From NCBI GenBank assembly GCA_900540545.1, contig UQGJ01000093.1:1-8268 (forward strand): DNA of 8,268 bases, given 5' to 3'. Under the pieces are notes generated by a model. That model searched no databases and had not been told where the DNA came from. It worked only from the letters and a program-made list of their open reading frames with translations. The stretch comes from an uncultured Eubacteriales bacterium. GTDB lineage: Bacteria; Bacillota; Clostridia; Oscillospirales; Oscillospiraceae. This document shows, piece after piece, positions 1 to 6,856 of this stretch (position 1 is its first letter; every line of letters starts with the position of its first letter). Made by a program: the position numbers and the translations under genes.

Positions 1-59
1 TTCTCAAATGAGAAAGAGGACCCCCGCGCGGGAGCGCCGCCCCCGGAGGGACTCCGCAC
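1..59 (-). other. GC-rich 3' flank of the xdh operon
   Basis: This is the sequence immediately after the xdhC stop codon, cut off by the window edge. On the minus strand it holds a short stem CGGAG/CTCCG with loop TCC, then a GC-rich run including the self-complementary CCCGCGCGGG, then a pyrimidine stretch (TCCTCTTTCTC). It ends in a 14-bp inverted repeat, TTCTCA-AA-TGAGAA, at positions 1-14. A GC-rich hairpin followed by pyrimidines could be the operon terminator, but there is no clean U-tract. No gene start is visible. Confidence 0.3.
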
Positions 60-548
60 TCACGTGACCCCGTGCCTCTCCCAGGTCTCCTCCACGATGC
101 GCTCCATGGCGTTGAGGATGTTCTCGTAGCCGGTGCAGCGGCAGAGGTGGCCGGAGATGAGCTTTTTCAGCTCCTCCCGGTCGTAGCGCTTGCCGGTGCC
201 CACGATCTCCACGGCGGTCATGATGAGGCCGGGGGTGCAGAAGCCGCACTGGACGGCGGCCTCCTCCACGAAGGCCTGCTGGATGGGGGACAGCTCCCCG
301 TTGGGGCCCTTGATGCCCTCCACGGTGAGGACGCTCCGCCCCGACGCCCAGGCGGTGAGGTAGACGCAGGAGTTCACGGCCTTGCCGTCCACCAGGACGG
401 TGCAGGCCCCGCACTCCCCGGCCTCGCAGCCCTTTTTCACGCTGGTGAGGCCCAGACGGTTGCGCAGGGTGTCCGCCAGGGACTCCCGGAGGTCGTAGGC
501 CACCTCCTGGGTCTTGCCGTTGACGGTCATGGTGATGATGTCAAGCAT
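60..548 (-). CDS. xdhC: Xanthine dehydrogenase 2Fe-2S subunit (XdhC of the XdhABC type)
   Basis: Electron-transfer subunit of a three-subunit cytoplasmic molybdenum hydroxylase. It passes electrons from the molybdenum centre to FAD through two 2Fe-2S clusters. The 162-residue product has the family's usual length and order. An N-terminal plant-ferredoxin-like domain carries Cys41, Cys46, Cys49 and Cys61 (GCEAGECGAC...C). A C-terminal helical domain carries Cys101 and Cys104 (CGFCTPG) and Cys136 and Cys138 (CRCTG). All eight ligands are present. The start is taken as the ATG at 548 (MLDIITMTVNG) because GGGAGGGG lies 6 bases upstream; an in-frame ATG at 566 has no such site. The gene overlaps the end of xdhB by 8 bases, which suggests translational coupling. 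The name follows the E. coli xdhABC convention, where XdhC is the iron-sulfur subunit, not the unrelated XdhC maturation chaperone. A carbon-monoxide or nicotinate dehydrogenase small subunit would look similar; the neighbours decide. Confidence 0.93.
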   Translation of the reverse strand: MLDIITMTVNGKTQEVAYDLRESLADTLRNRLGLTSVKKGCEAGECGACTVLVDGKAVNSCVYLTAWASGRSVLTVEGIKGPNGELSPIQQAFVEEAAVQCGFCTPGLIMTAVEIVGTGKRYDREELKKLISGHLCRCTGYENILNAMERIVEETWERHGVT

Positions 549-1428
549 GGAGTTCCCCTCCCGCATATGTAATGGCCTGGCTCAGGGCCCGGCGGCTCAT
601 TTCGGAGACCAGCTGGAGCCGGAAGGCCTTGGAGGCCCGCCAGCTGTCCCGGGGGCGCACCTCGGACAGGGCGCCCTGGCTCACGGCGTCCAGCAGGGCC
701 CCGTCCAGAGCCATGCCCCGGACCTTCTCCTCGGTCTCCCGGCAGCGCATGGGGATGGGGGCGGCCACGCCGAAGGCCATGCGCAGGTCGGCCACGTGCT
801 GTTTGTCCCCGGTGAGCTTGACGCAGACGGCGCAGCCCAGGGTGGCGATCTCCATGGCTTCCCGCTTGCCGTACTTCAGGTAGTGGCCGCCGTAGCCCTC
901 GTAGTCCTCCTTGGCGATGCGGATGGCGGTCAAAATCTCGCTGTGGCCCCGGACGGTCTTGCCGGGCCCGGCGTAGTAGTCGGCAATGGGCAGACGGCGG
1001 ACGCCCTCCGGGCCGGTGAGTTCCACCACGGCGTTCAGGGCAAAGAGGCTGGAGGCCGAGTCGGCGGAGGTGACGCCGTTGGAGACGTTGCCGCCGATGG
1101 TGCCCATGTTCCGGATCTGGGGGGAGCCCACCTGGTCCACCGCCCAGCAGAGGATGGGGATGCGGGCCTGCAATTCCTTGTTGTTGGTGATTTCCGAGAA
1201 GGTGGTGGCGCCGCCGATGACGATGGTGCCGTCGGGCTCGATGCGGACCCCCACCAGCTCCGGGAGCTGGTTGATGCTGACCAGGCTGCACCCCGCCAGC
1301 TTGCCCTCCCGGGTCTGAATGAGCACGTCGGTGCCGCCGGAGACCAGGATGGCGTCCGGGTCGTGGTCCAGGGCGCGGACGGCGTCGGAGACGTCCTTGG
1401 CCCGGTAGAATCGCTCGATGTCGTACAT
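541..1428 (-). CDS. xdhB: Xanthine dehydrogenase FAD-binding subunit (XdhB)
   Basis: FAD subunit that takes electrons from the 2Fe-2S subunit and passes them to NAD+ or another acceptor. The 295-residue product matches the length of E. coli XdhB (about 292). The first FAD motif is at residues 29-34 (VSGGTD) and the second is around 106-127, including GTIGGN and SADSA. The CO-dehydrogenase flavoprotein C-terminal domain follows, with FGVAAPIPMRC (219-229) and SWRASKAFR (262-270), stretches that I recall as closely similar in E. coli XdhB. The ATG at 1428 is preceded by AAAGGAGG about 10 bases upstream, and that site lies inside the 3' end of xdhA. Only 4 bases separate the xdhA stop from this start, and the 3' end overlaps xdhC by 8 bases, so the three subunits are almost certainly made together. 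No truncation is visible. Confidence 0.94.
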   Translation of the reverse strand: MYDIERFYRAKDVSDAVRALDHDPDAILVSGGTDVLIQTREGKLAGCSLVSINQLPELVGVRIEPDGTIVIGGATTFSEITNNKELQARIPILCWAVDQVGSPQIRNMGTIGGNVSNGVTSADSASSLFALNAVVELTGPEGVRRLPIADYYAGPGKTVRGHSEILTAIRIAKEDYEGYGGHYLKYGKREAMEIATLGCAVCVKLTGDKQHVADLRMAFGVAAPIPMRCRETEEKVRGMALDGALLDAVSQGALSEVRPRDSWRASKAFRLQLVSEMSRRALSQAITYAGGELHA

Positions 1429-1432
1429 GGGC

Positions 1433-3733
1433 TCACACCCTCCTTTCCAAAAGTCCGGCCTCGGTGAAGGCCTCCACCAGCTTCTGCGGTCCCAGGGGCA
1501 GGGAGTCCACGGCCACGCCGGTGGCGTGGAGGACGGCGTTGCGGATGGCCGGGGCCACGGGGATGGCGGGGGGCTCGCCCAGGGCCTTGTTGCCGAAGGG
1601 GCCGGTGGGGTCGGGGACCTCCACGAAGAGGGCCCGGAGCCTGGGGGTGTCCATGACGGTGGGGAGCTTGTAGTCCAGCAGGTTGGGGTTCAGGACCCTG
1701 CCGTGCTTGTCGTAGAGCAGCTCCTCGCTGAGGGCGTAGCCCAGGCCCATGCTCATGCCGCCGTGGACCTGGGCCTCGGCCAGCTTGGGGTTGATGAGGG
1801 TGCCGGAGTCGTGGACGTTGACGATGTTCAGCACCTTCACCTTGCCCATGGGGATGTCCACCTCCACCTCGGCGAAGCACACGCCGCTGGCGAAGGTGTT
1901 GTCCTTGCAGTGGCTGGTCTCCTCGGCGGTGATGTGGACCGACTTGTCCAGGGAGTAGAAGGCGGTCTCGGCCACCCCCCCCAGGTCCAGAACGGCTTCG
2001 CCGGTGGCGGCGTCCACGATTTGACCGCCCCGCAGGTCCAGCTCCTCGGCCGGGCGGGAGAGCATATAGGCGGCGTAGTCCAGGATATTGCGCTTCATGG
2101 ACGCGCCGGTCTTTTTCACCGCCATGCCGGACACGTAGGTCTGGCGGGAGGCGTAGGCCCCGGTGTCGAAGGGGGCCACGTCGGTGTCCTGGACGGTGAC
2201 GATGTGGACCATCTCTGCGGGGAGGCCCACGGCCTCGGCGGCCATCTGGCAGAACACGGTGTCGGCCCCCTGGCCGATTTCCGTGGCCCCCATCTGGACC
2301 TGGACGGAGCCGTCCTGGTTCAGGACCATGCGGCAGGAGGCGGTCTCCAGGCTGATGGGATACACGCCGGTCTTGTAGCAGAAGATGGCCATGCCCACGC
2401 CCCGGCGGATGGGGCCGGTCTGGTTTTGGTACTGCCGGCGCAGCTCCTTCCAGCGGATGGCCTCGGCCCCCTTCAGGATGCACTCCCGGAGGCCGTAGCT
2501 GTGGAACTTGATGTGGGTGTGGGGGTCCTCATAGCCGGGGCCCATGCAGTTCTGGAGCCGGAAGTCCAGGGGGTCCATGCCCACCAGGGCGGCCAGGTCG
2601 TCGGCCATGCACTCGGCGGCGAAGTCGGCCTGGGGGATGCCGTAGCCCCGCATGGCCCCGCCGGTGGCGATGTTGGTGTACACCGTGCGGCACTCCGCGT
2701 CCAGGACCTGGCCGGGATAGAGCTGCTTGAAGGCGTTGGCTGCGTTGGCCACGATGGCGTGGCCGTGGGAGGCATAGCCCCCCTGGTTGGAATCGGCGTG
2801 GAGGCGGCGGGCCACCAGGGTGCCGTCGGGCCGGACGGCGGCCTCCACCTCAAAGCGGATGGCGTGGCGGACCCGGGTGTTGGCCAGGGTCTCCTCTCTA
2901 GAAATCTCCAGCTTGACGCACCGGCCCCCCACCTGACGGCACAGCCAGGCGTTCAACGGCTCGTACAGCACGTCCTGCTTGTTGCCGAAGCCGCCGCCGA
3001 TGTAGGGCTTGATGACCCGCACGTCCCCCCAGGGGATGCCCAGGGCCTGCCCGATGACCCGGCGGACGATGTGGGGGATCTGGGTGGAGGTGACCACCAC
3101 CAGCTTCCCGCCCTCCTCGTAAGCGTGGGACACCGGCGGCTCGATGTGGCAGTGCTGGACCGACTGGGTCTGGTAGGTCTTGTGGAGGCGCAGCAGGTCC
3201 GGCTGGGCGGCCAGGGCCTCGTCGTAGGTCTGGTCCCCCACGTGGAGGGTGGAGCGGACCAGGATATTGTCCGGGTGCTCGGCGTGGATGGGCTGGGCGC
3301 CCGGGGCCAGGGCGTCGTCCACGGTGACGCAGGCGGGGTACTCCTCGTACTCCACCTGGATGGCCTTCACGGCCCGGGCGGCGGCCACGTCGTCCTCGGC
3401 CACCACGGCGGCGATGTCGTCGCCGTAGACCCGCACCCGCCGGTTCAGCAGCTTGCGGTCGGACACGTCCTGGTGGGCGGCCTCCACGCTCCAGGGGTGG
3501 CCGGGGGTGGGGAACTGGATGTCGGGCACGTCGAAGCAGGTCAGGACCTTCACCACGCCGGGGATGGCCTCAGCCCCGCTGGTGTCGATGGACTTGACCC
3601 AGCCGTTGGCGATGGTGCTGTGGACCACCCGGGCCACCAGGCAGTCCCGTGGCTCCAGGTCGCCGGTGTATCTGGCTGCGCCGCAGACCTTGTCGTGGGC
3701 GTCCACGCGGGTTTTGGAGATTCCGATTTCCAT
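1433..3733 (-). CDS. xdhA: Xanthine dehydrogenase molybdopterin-binding catalytic subunit (XdhA)
   Basis: Catalytic subunit that hydroxylates purines (xanthine to urate, possibly hypoxanthine to xanthine) at a molybdopterin centre. The 766-residue product is close to E. coli XdhA (about 752). The N-terminal aldehyde-oxidase/xanthine-dehydrogenase a/b hammerhead covers roughly residues 14-130. The Mo-cofactor domain follows, with GGGFGNKQ at 246-253, AMRGYGIPQ at 360-368, and GQG at 487-489. The catalytic base is Glu720 in GEPP. Arg362 matches the substrate-binding arginine of mammalian xanthine oxidase (bovine Arg880) and favours a purine over an aldehyde. Gln253 sits where the bovine enzyme has Glu802, so substrate preference is less certain. 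The start is the ATG at 3733 (MEIGISKTRVDAH), with AAAAGGAG 10 bases upstream. An in-frame ATG at 3802 would add 23 residues encoded by the upstream hairpin and is rejected. The protein needs molybdenum-cofactor insertion factors, none of which is in the window. Confidence 0.93.
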   Translation of the reverse strand: MEIGISKTRVDAHDKVCGAARYTGDLEPRDCLVARVVHSTIANGWVKSIDTSGAEAIPGVVKVLTCFDVPDIQFPTPGHPWSVEAAHQDVSDRKLLNRRVRVYGDDIAAVVAEDDVAAARAVKAIQVEYEEYPACVTVDDALAPGAQPIHAEHPDNILVRSTLHVGDQTYDEALAAQPDLLRLHKTYQTQSVQHCHIEPPVSHAYEEGGKLVVVTSTQIPHIVRRVIGQALGIPWGDVRVIKPYIGGGFGNKQDVLYEPLNAWLCRQVGGRCVKLEISREETLANTRVRHAIRFEVEAAVRPDGTLVARRLHADSNQGGYASHGHAIVANAANAFKQLYPGQVLDAECRTVYTNIATGGAMRGYGIPQADFAAECMADDLAALVGMDPLDFRLQNCMGPGYEDPHTHIKFHSYGLRECILKGAEAIRWKELRRQYQNQTGPIRRGVGMAIFCYKTGVYPISLETASCRMVLNQDGSVQVQMGATEIGQGADTVFCQMAAEAVGLPAEMVHIVTVQDTDVAPFDTGAYASRQTYVSGMAVKKTGASMKRNILDYAAYMLSRPAEELDLRGGQIVDAATGEAVLDLGGVAETAFYSLDKSVHITAEETSHCKDNTFASGVCFAEVEVDIPMGKVKVLNIVNVHDSGTLINPKLAEAQVHGGMSMGLGYALSEELLYDKHGRVLNPNLLDYKLPTVMDTPRLRALFVEVPDPTGPFGNKALGEPPAIPVAPAIRNAVLHATGVAVDSLPLGPQKLVEAFTEAGLLERRV

Positions 3734-3769
3734 GGGGGAACAACTCCTTTTGTGGGATAGAAGAAGGGC

Positions 3770-3805
3770 GCATTGGCCCGGCCCCTGGGGGGACCGGGCC
3801 AACGC
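3770..3805 (-). other. Strong intercistronic hairpin between permease and xdhA
   Basis: On the minus-strand RNA, GCGTTGGCCCGG pairs with CCGGGCCAATGC over 12 bp with one G-U wobble. Inside this, four more G-C pairs close a short loop beside a bulged U. It lies 20 bases after the permease stop and 36 bases before the xdhA start, and does not cover the xdhA ribosome binding site. The following sequence (GCCCTTCTTCT) is pyrimidine-rich but not a true U-tract. It is therefore more likely a partial terminator, pause, or RNA-processing/stability element that sets the permease to dehydrogenase ratio than a full stop. Confidence 0.6.
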
Positions 3806-3825
3806 AGAGAGGTGGGAAGTGGGGA

Positions 3826-5229
3826 TCAGAGGAAGATGTACTTGAGGATGAAGAGGATGGCGAGGATGTACATGACCACGCTGATGGTCTTGCGGCGCTC
3901 CTGGCCGCCGAACAGGTTGATGACCACGTAGGAGATGACGCCCATGGCGATGCCTTCGCTGATGGAGTACATGAAGGGCATGGCGATGAGGCAGATAAAG
4001 GCGGGGATGGCCTCAAAGGCGTTGTTGAAGTCCACCTTGAGGACGGCGCTGACCATCAGGAAGCCCACCACGATGAGGGCGGGGGCGGTGGCGAAGGAGG
4101 GGATGGCCAGGAAGATGGGGGACAGGAACAGGGCGATGCCGAAGAAGATGGCGGAGACGATGCCGGTCAGGCCGGTGCGGCCGCCCTCGGCCACGCCGGA
4201 GGCGCTCTCCACGAAGGTGGTGATGGTGGAGGTGCCCAGCACGGCACCGGCGGAGGTGCCCACGGCGTCGGCCAGCAGGGCGCCCCGGATCTTGGGCAGC
4301 TTGCCGTCCTTATCCAGCATGTCGGCCTTGGAGGCCACGCCGATGAGGGTGCCCAGAGTGTCGAACATGTCCACGAAGAGGAAGGCGAACACCACCACCA
4401 GGAAGTCCAGCCACTTGCCGCTCAGCAGGGCGGAGAAGTCCAGCTTGCCCAGGGTGGGCATGATGCTGGGGATGCCGAAGCCCGCGGAGAAGTCGGGCAG
4501 GACGCTGAAGAAGCCCATGGAGGCGTCGGGCACGTACAGGCCCGTCAGCTCGCAGATGATGCCCAGGGCCCAGGTGGCTAGGATGCCCCAGAGGATGTTG
4601 CCCTTCACCTTTTTGACGATGAGGATGGCGGTGATGAGCACGCCGATGACGGCCAGCAGGACCGTGATGCCCTCGGTGCGGAAGGTGGCGGCGTTGTTGT
4701 GCCAGTTATACACGCTGACCAGCGTGGCGGAGTCCACCACCAGCTTGCAGTTCTGCAGGCCGATGAAGGCGATGAACAGGCCGATACCGGCGCTGACGGC
4801 GTGCTTGAGGGGCATGGGGATGGCGTTGAAGATGGCCTCGCGCACGTTGGTCAGGCTGAGCAGGATGAAGATGAGGCCCTCCACAAAGACGGCGGCCAGG
4901 GCCATCTCCCAGGAGTAACCCATGTTGCCCACCACGGTGTAGGCGAAGTAGGCGTTCAGGCCCATGCCGGCCGAGAGGACGAAGGGGTAGTTGGAGAAGA
5001 GCGCCATGAGGATGGTGGCCAGGATGGAGGCCAGACAGGTGGCGGTGAAGACCGCCCCCCGGTCCATGCCGGACACACTCAAAATGTTGGGGTTGACCGC
5101 CAGGATGTAGGCCATGGTCATGAAGGTGGTGATGCCGGCGATGACCTCGGTTTTCACGTCGGTCTTCCGCTCGGTGAGGTGGAACATCCTGTCCAGGGTG
5201 CCGCCGGGGGCTTTTGTCGGTGTACTCAT
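3826..5229 (-). CDS. AzgA-type NCS2 purine-base permease (adenine/guanine/hypoxanthine family)
   Basis: Inner-membrane importer of purine bases, probably proton-coupled as in E. coli GhxP/AdeP and B. subtilis PbuG/PbuO. The 467-residue product is hydrophobic throughout, in line with the 12-14 membrane helices of the family. Family signatures are visible: TTFMTMAYILAVNP near residues 34-47, SAGMGLNAYFAYTVV at 86-100, DMFDTLGTLIG at 287-297, and GTSTITTFVESASGVAEGGR at 332-351, with the acidic residues of the substrate region. The start is the ATG at 5229 (MSTPTKAPGG), with AAAGGGAGGG 7 bases upstream. An in-frame ATG at 5253 would place that site inside the coding region. The gene lies 59 bases after guaD with no terminator between. 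Family membership points to guanine or hypoxanthine. True xanthine/urate carriers belong to the separate XanQ/UacT branch, although the operon would make sense with xanthine uptake too. Confidence 0.9.
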   Translation of the reverse strand: MSTPTKAPGGTLDRMFHLTERKTDVKTEVIAGITTFMTMAYILAVNPNILSVSGMDRGAVFTATCLASILATILMALFSNYPFVLSAGMGLNAYFAYTVVGNMGYSWEMALAAVFVEGLIFILLSLTNVREAIFNAIPMPLKHAVSAGIGLFIAFIGLQNCKLVVDSATLVSVYNWHNNAATFRTEGITVLLAVIGVLITAILIVKKVKGNILWGILATWALGIICELTGLYVPDASMGFFSVLPDFSAGFGIPSIMPTLGKLDFSALLSGKWLDFLVVVFAFLFVDMFDTLGTLIGVASKADMLDKDGKLPKIRGALLADAVGTSAGAVLGTSTITTFVESASGVAEGGRTGLTGIVSAIFFGIALFLSPIFLAIPSFATAPALIVVGFLMVSAVLKVDFNNAFEAIPAFICLIAMPFMYSISEGIAMGVISYVVINLFGGQERRKTISVVMYILAILFILKYIFL

Positions 5230-5288
5230 TGCTGGACCCTCCCTTTCTAACATTCAGGTTTTGAGCATCGGGACCTCTCTCGTGTCCC

Positions 5289-6566
5289 TTACCAGACTTT
5301 GCTGCCGTTGACGAACTTTGCTATCACATCCCTCTCTTCCGCCAGATAGACCGTCCGCTCCAGGCGGTCCTGTACGCTGAGCGCCAGCGGTGTTTTATGA
5401 TGACTGTCGTCCAGGACCACGGCGTCCAGCGCGTAGCCCGGGTCGAAGGAACCCACCTTGCCGAAGAAGGAGCCGCCGCCCACGGTGCCCAGCCAGAAGG
5501 CCTCGGGGACCGTCAGGGGGGCCAGGCTCTGGTCCAGCAGCCGCCAGCGCAGCTTGGAGGCCTGGACGGCGTCGGCCATGGCCCGGAGGATGGAAAGACT
5601 GCTGCCGCCGGCCACGTCGCTGCCCAGGCCCACGTTCAGGCCCTGGTCCAGGTAGCGCCGGACGGGGGCCACGCCGGAGGAGAGGTTGGTGTTGGACTGG
5701 GGACAGTGGGCCACGTAGACCCCCCGCTCCTTCATCAGGGCGATCTCCCGGTCCGAGGAGAGGACGCAGTGGGCCATGACGGTGGGGACCTCCCCGCCGA
5801 AGAGGCCGAAGCGGTCGTAGGCGTCGCCGTAGAACCGGGTCTGGGGGCACAGCTCCTGGACCCAGGCCCCCTCGTCCTCGTTTTCCGACAGGTGGGACTG
5901 CACGGGCAGGTGGTACTGCTTCTGGAGGTCCGCCAGGCGCTCCATCAGCCCGTCGGTGCAGGAGGGGATGAACCGAGGGGTGAGGATGGGCCGGGTGCGC
6001 CGGTATTTCCCCGCCGTGTCCTCCAGCCAGCGCAGCGTCTCGGCGGCGGACGCCGCGGCGGACGGCTCCCGGAGGCTGCTGGGGGAGTTGCGGTCCATGT
6101 TCACCCGGCCCACCATGGTCTCCAGGCCGGTGTCCTCCAGCAGGTCCATCAAAATCTCCGTGGCCTGGGTGTGGGCGGTGGCGAAGATACAGGCCCGGGT
6201 GGTGGCGCTGCGCTTCAAATCCTCCGCGAAAATGGCGTAGGCCGAGCGGGCGTAGTCTGGGTCCCGGTATTTGGCCTCCTCCGGGAAGGTGTGGGTGACC
6301 AGCCAGTCCAGCAGCTCCAGGTCCATGCCCAGGCCCCGGAAGGAGTACTGGGGGGCGTGGACGTGGAGGTCCGTGAGGCCGGGGATGACCAGCCTGCCGG
6401 TGAAATCCGCCACGGGCAGGTCCCTGTACTGCTCCGGCAGGTCCTGGAACACGCCGGCGGAAACGCCGTCCAGGCAGACCAGCCAGCCGTTGGGCACGGT
6501 CTCCAGGGTGCGGGGGTCTTTGCTGTAACAGATGTCGCCCTTGAGGACGAACCGGTTTTGGCTCAT
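5289..6566 (-). CDS. guaD: Guanine deaminase
   Basis: Zinc-dependent cytoplasmic amidohydrolase that converts guanine to xanthine and ammonia, feeding the xanthine dehydrogenase downstream. The 425-residue product has the full amidohydrolase layout. A short b-sandwich start is followed by the HxH zinc motif at His68/His70 in DLHVHAPQ. Next come the guanine-binding segment RFIPSCT (198-204), QSHLSEN with His225 and Glu228, MAHCVLS with zinc ligand His266, HCPQSN (288-293), and GLGSDVAGG with Asp317. HAPQ and RFxPSC are typical of GuaD and separate it from cytosine deaminase and TrzN/SsnA relatives. The start is the ATG at 6566 (MSQNRFVLKG), which has AAAGGAGG 10 bases upstream. An in-frame ATG at 6656 lies inside the riboswitch terminator and is rejected. 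It is the first gene after two riboswitch-controlled terminators, so it is probably induced by a purine ligand. Confidence 0.94.
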   Translation of the reverse strand: MSQNRFVLKGDICYSKDPRTLETVPNGWLVCLDGVSAGVFQDLPEQYRDLPVADFTGRLVIPGLTDLHVHAPQYSFRGLGMDLELLDWLVTHTFPEEAKYRDPDYARSAYAIFAEDLKRSATTRACIFATAHTQATEILMDLLEDTGLETMVGRVNMDRNSPSSLREPSAAASAAETLRWLEDTAGKYRRTRPILTPRFIPSCTDGLMERLADLQKQYHLPVQSHLSENEDEGAWVQELCPQTRFYGDAYDRFGLFGGEVPTVMAHCVLSSDREIALMKERGVYVAHCPQSNTNLSSGVAPVRRYLDQGLNVGLGSDVAGGSSLSILRAMADAVQASKLRWRLLDQSLAPLTVPEAFWLGTVGGGSFFGKVGSFDPGYALDAVVLDDSHHKTPLALSVQDRLERTVYLAEERDVIAKFVNGSKVW

Positions 6567-6611
6567 AGGGCCGCTTCCTCCTTTTCTCGGTGACGGCCGC
6601 AAAAAGGGCGC

Positions 6612-6687
6612 AAAAAGGCTGCCGACAGAAACGCTATCACGTCCCCGGCCGTCCACCGGGAACTTATAGCGCAGCTGTTACGGCAGC
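6612..6687 (-). terminator. Riboswitch-controlled intrinsic terminator 2 (proximal)
   Basis: A long antiterminator-free hairpin built from pieces of aptamer 2. GCTGCCG (6681-6687, part of P3 and L3) pairs with CGGCAGC (6618-6624). CAG pairs with CTG. CGCTAT (6666-6671, covering J3/1 and P1) pairs with ATAGCG (6632-6637). GTTCCCGG (6656-6663) pairs with CCGGGGAC (6641-6648). The tract CTTTTT (6612-6617) follows at once, and a second TTTTT lies at 6601-6605. Because the hairpin consumes P3, J3/1 and the 3' P1 strand, it cannot coexist with the folded aptamer. Ligand binding should therefore allow read-through into guaD. Confidence 0.8.
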
Positions 6688-6727
6688 TGGTAGATACGCC
6701 CGACCAATTTCGAGCCTATATAAGTTC
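6660..6727 (-). promoter_or_regulatory. Purine-class riboswitch aptamer 2 (variant J3/1), proximal copy
   Basis: Three-way junction of the purine riboswitch family. P1 is GAACTTATA (6719-6727) with TATAAGTTC (6660-6668). P2 is GCTCGA/TCGGGC (6710-6715/6698-6703) with loop AATTGG. J2/3 is GTATCTAC (6690-6697), keeping the family's U47, U49, C50, U51, A52 and C53. P3 is CAGCTG/CAGCTG (6684-6689/6672-6677) with loop CCGTAA. GG in L2 and CC in L3 can make the family's loop-loop kiss. J3/1 reads C-G-C (6669-6671), one base longer than the A-C of canonical guanine aptamers; the last C is at the ligand-specifying position 74. C there argues against adenine. Each loop is one base shorter than in the distal copy. 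The ligand is unproven: xanthine or guanine fits the operon. Confidence 0.9.
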
Positions 6728-6754
6728 GCCTGATATTGATTTTTGATCGGGCGT

Positions 6755-6767
6755 TCCGCAGAGCGGA
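6755..6767 (-). other. Small linker hairpin between the two riboswitch units
   Basis: On the minus strand TCCGC pairs with GCGGA around the 3-base loop TCT. It sits between the U-tract of terminator 1 and the start of aptamer 2 and has no U-tract of its own. It may act as a spacer that keeps the two units from misfolding on each other. Confidence 0.3.
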
Positions 6768-6772
6768 GCATG

Positions 6773-6856
6773 AAAAAAGCTGCCGCTTTTGTCTATGCCT
6801 ATCTCCAAGGGTATCACCGCCCTTCGAGACTTATAGCACAGCCATTTACGGTAGCT
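6773..6856 (-). terminator. Riboswitch-controlled intrinsic terminator 1 (distal)
   Basis: This has the same design as the proximal unit. AGCTACCG from P3/L3 of aptamer 1 (6849-6856) pairs with CGGCAGCT (6778-6785) with one A-C mismatch. TGTGCTAT (6833-6840, covering J3/1 and P1) pairs with ATAGACA (6790-6796) with a bulged G. TCTCGAAGGG (6820-6829) pairs with CCCTTGGAGA (6802-6811) with one G-G mismatch. A TTTTTT tract (6773-6778) follows directly. The hairpin and the aptamer share P3, J3/1 and P1 bases, so they exclude each other. Predicted behaviour: terminate without ligand, read through with ligand. Confidence 0.75.

Noticed and set aside
1418..3760. 780-codon open frame on the plus strand, antisense to xdhA
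   Set aside because: It is rich in Gly, His, Val and Asp with no recognisable domain, and is a typical shadow of a high-GC gene. XdhA on the other strand carries all catalytic motifs.
3649..4918. Long plus-strand frames opposite the permease
   Set aside because: Low-complexity shadows, one rich in Gly/His/Glu and one in Met/Arg/Ser. The permease frame has clear membrane segments and family signatures.
6567..6656. Upstream in-frame ATG that would extend guaD by 30 residues
   Set aside because: The extension runs through the terminator and U-tract of riboswitch 2 and has no ribosome binding site. The ATG at 6566 has AAAGGAGG.
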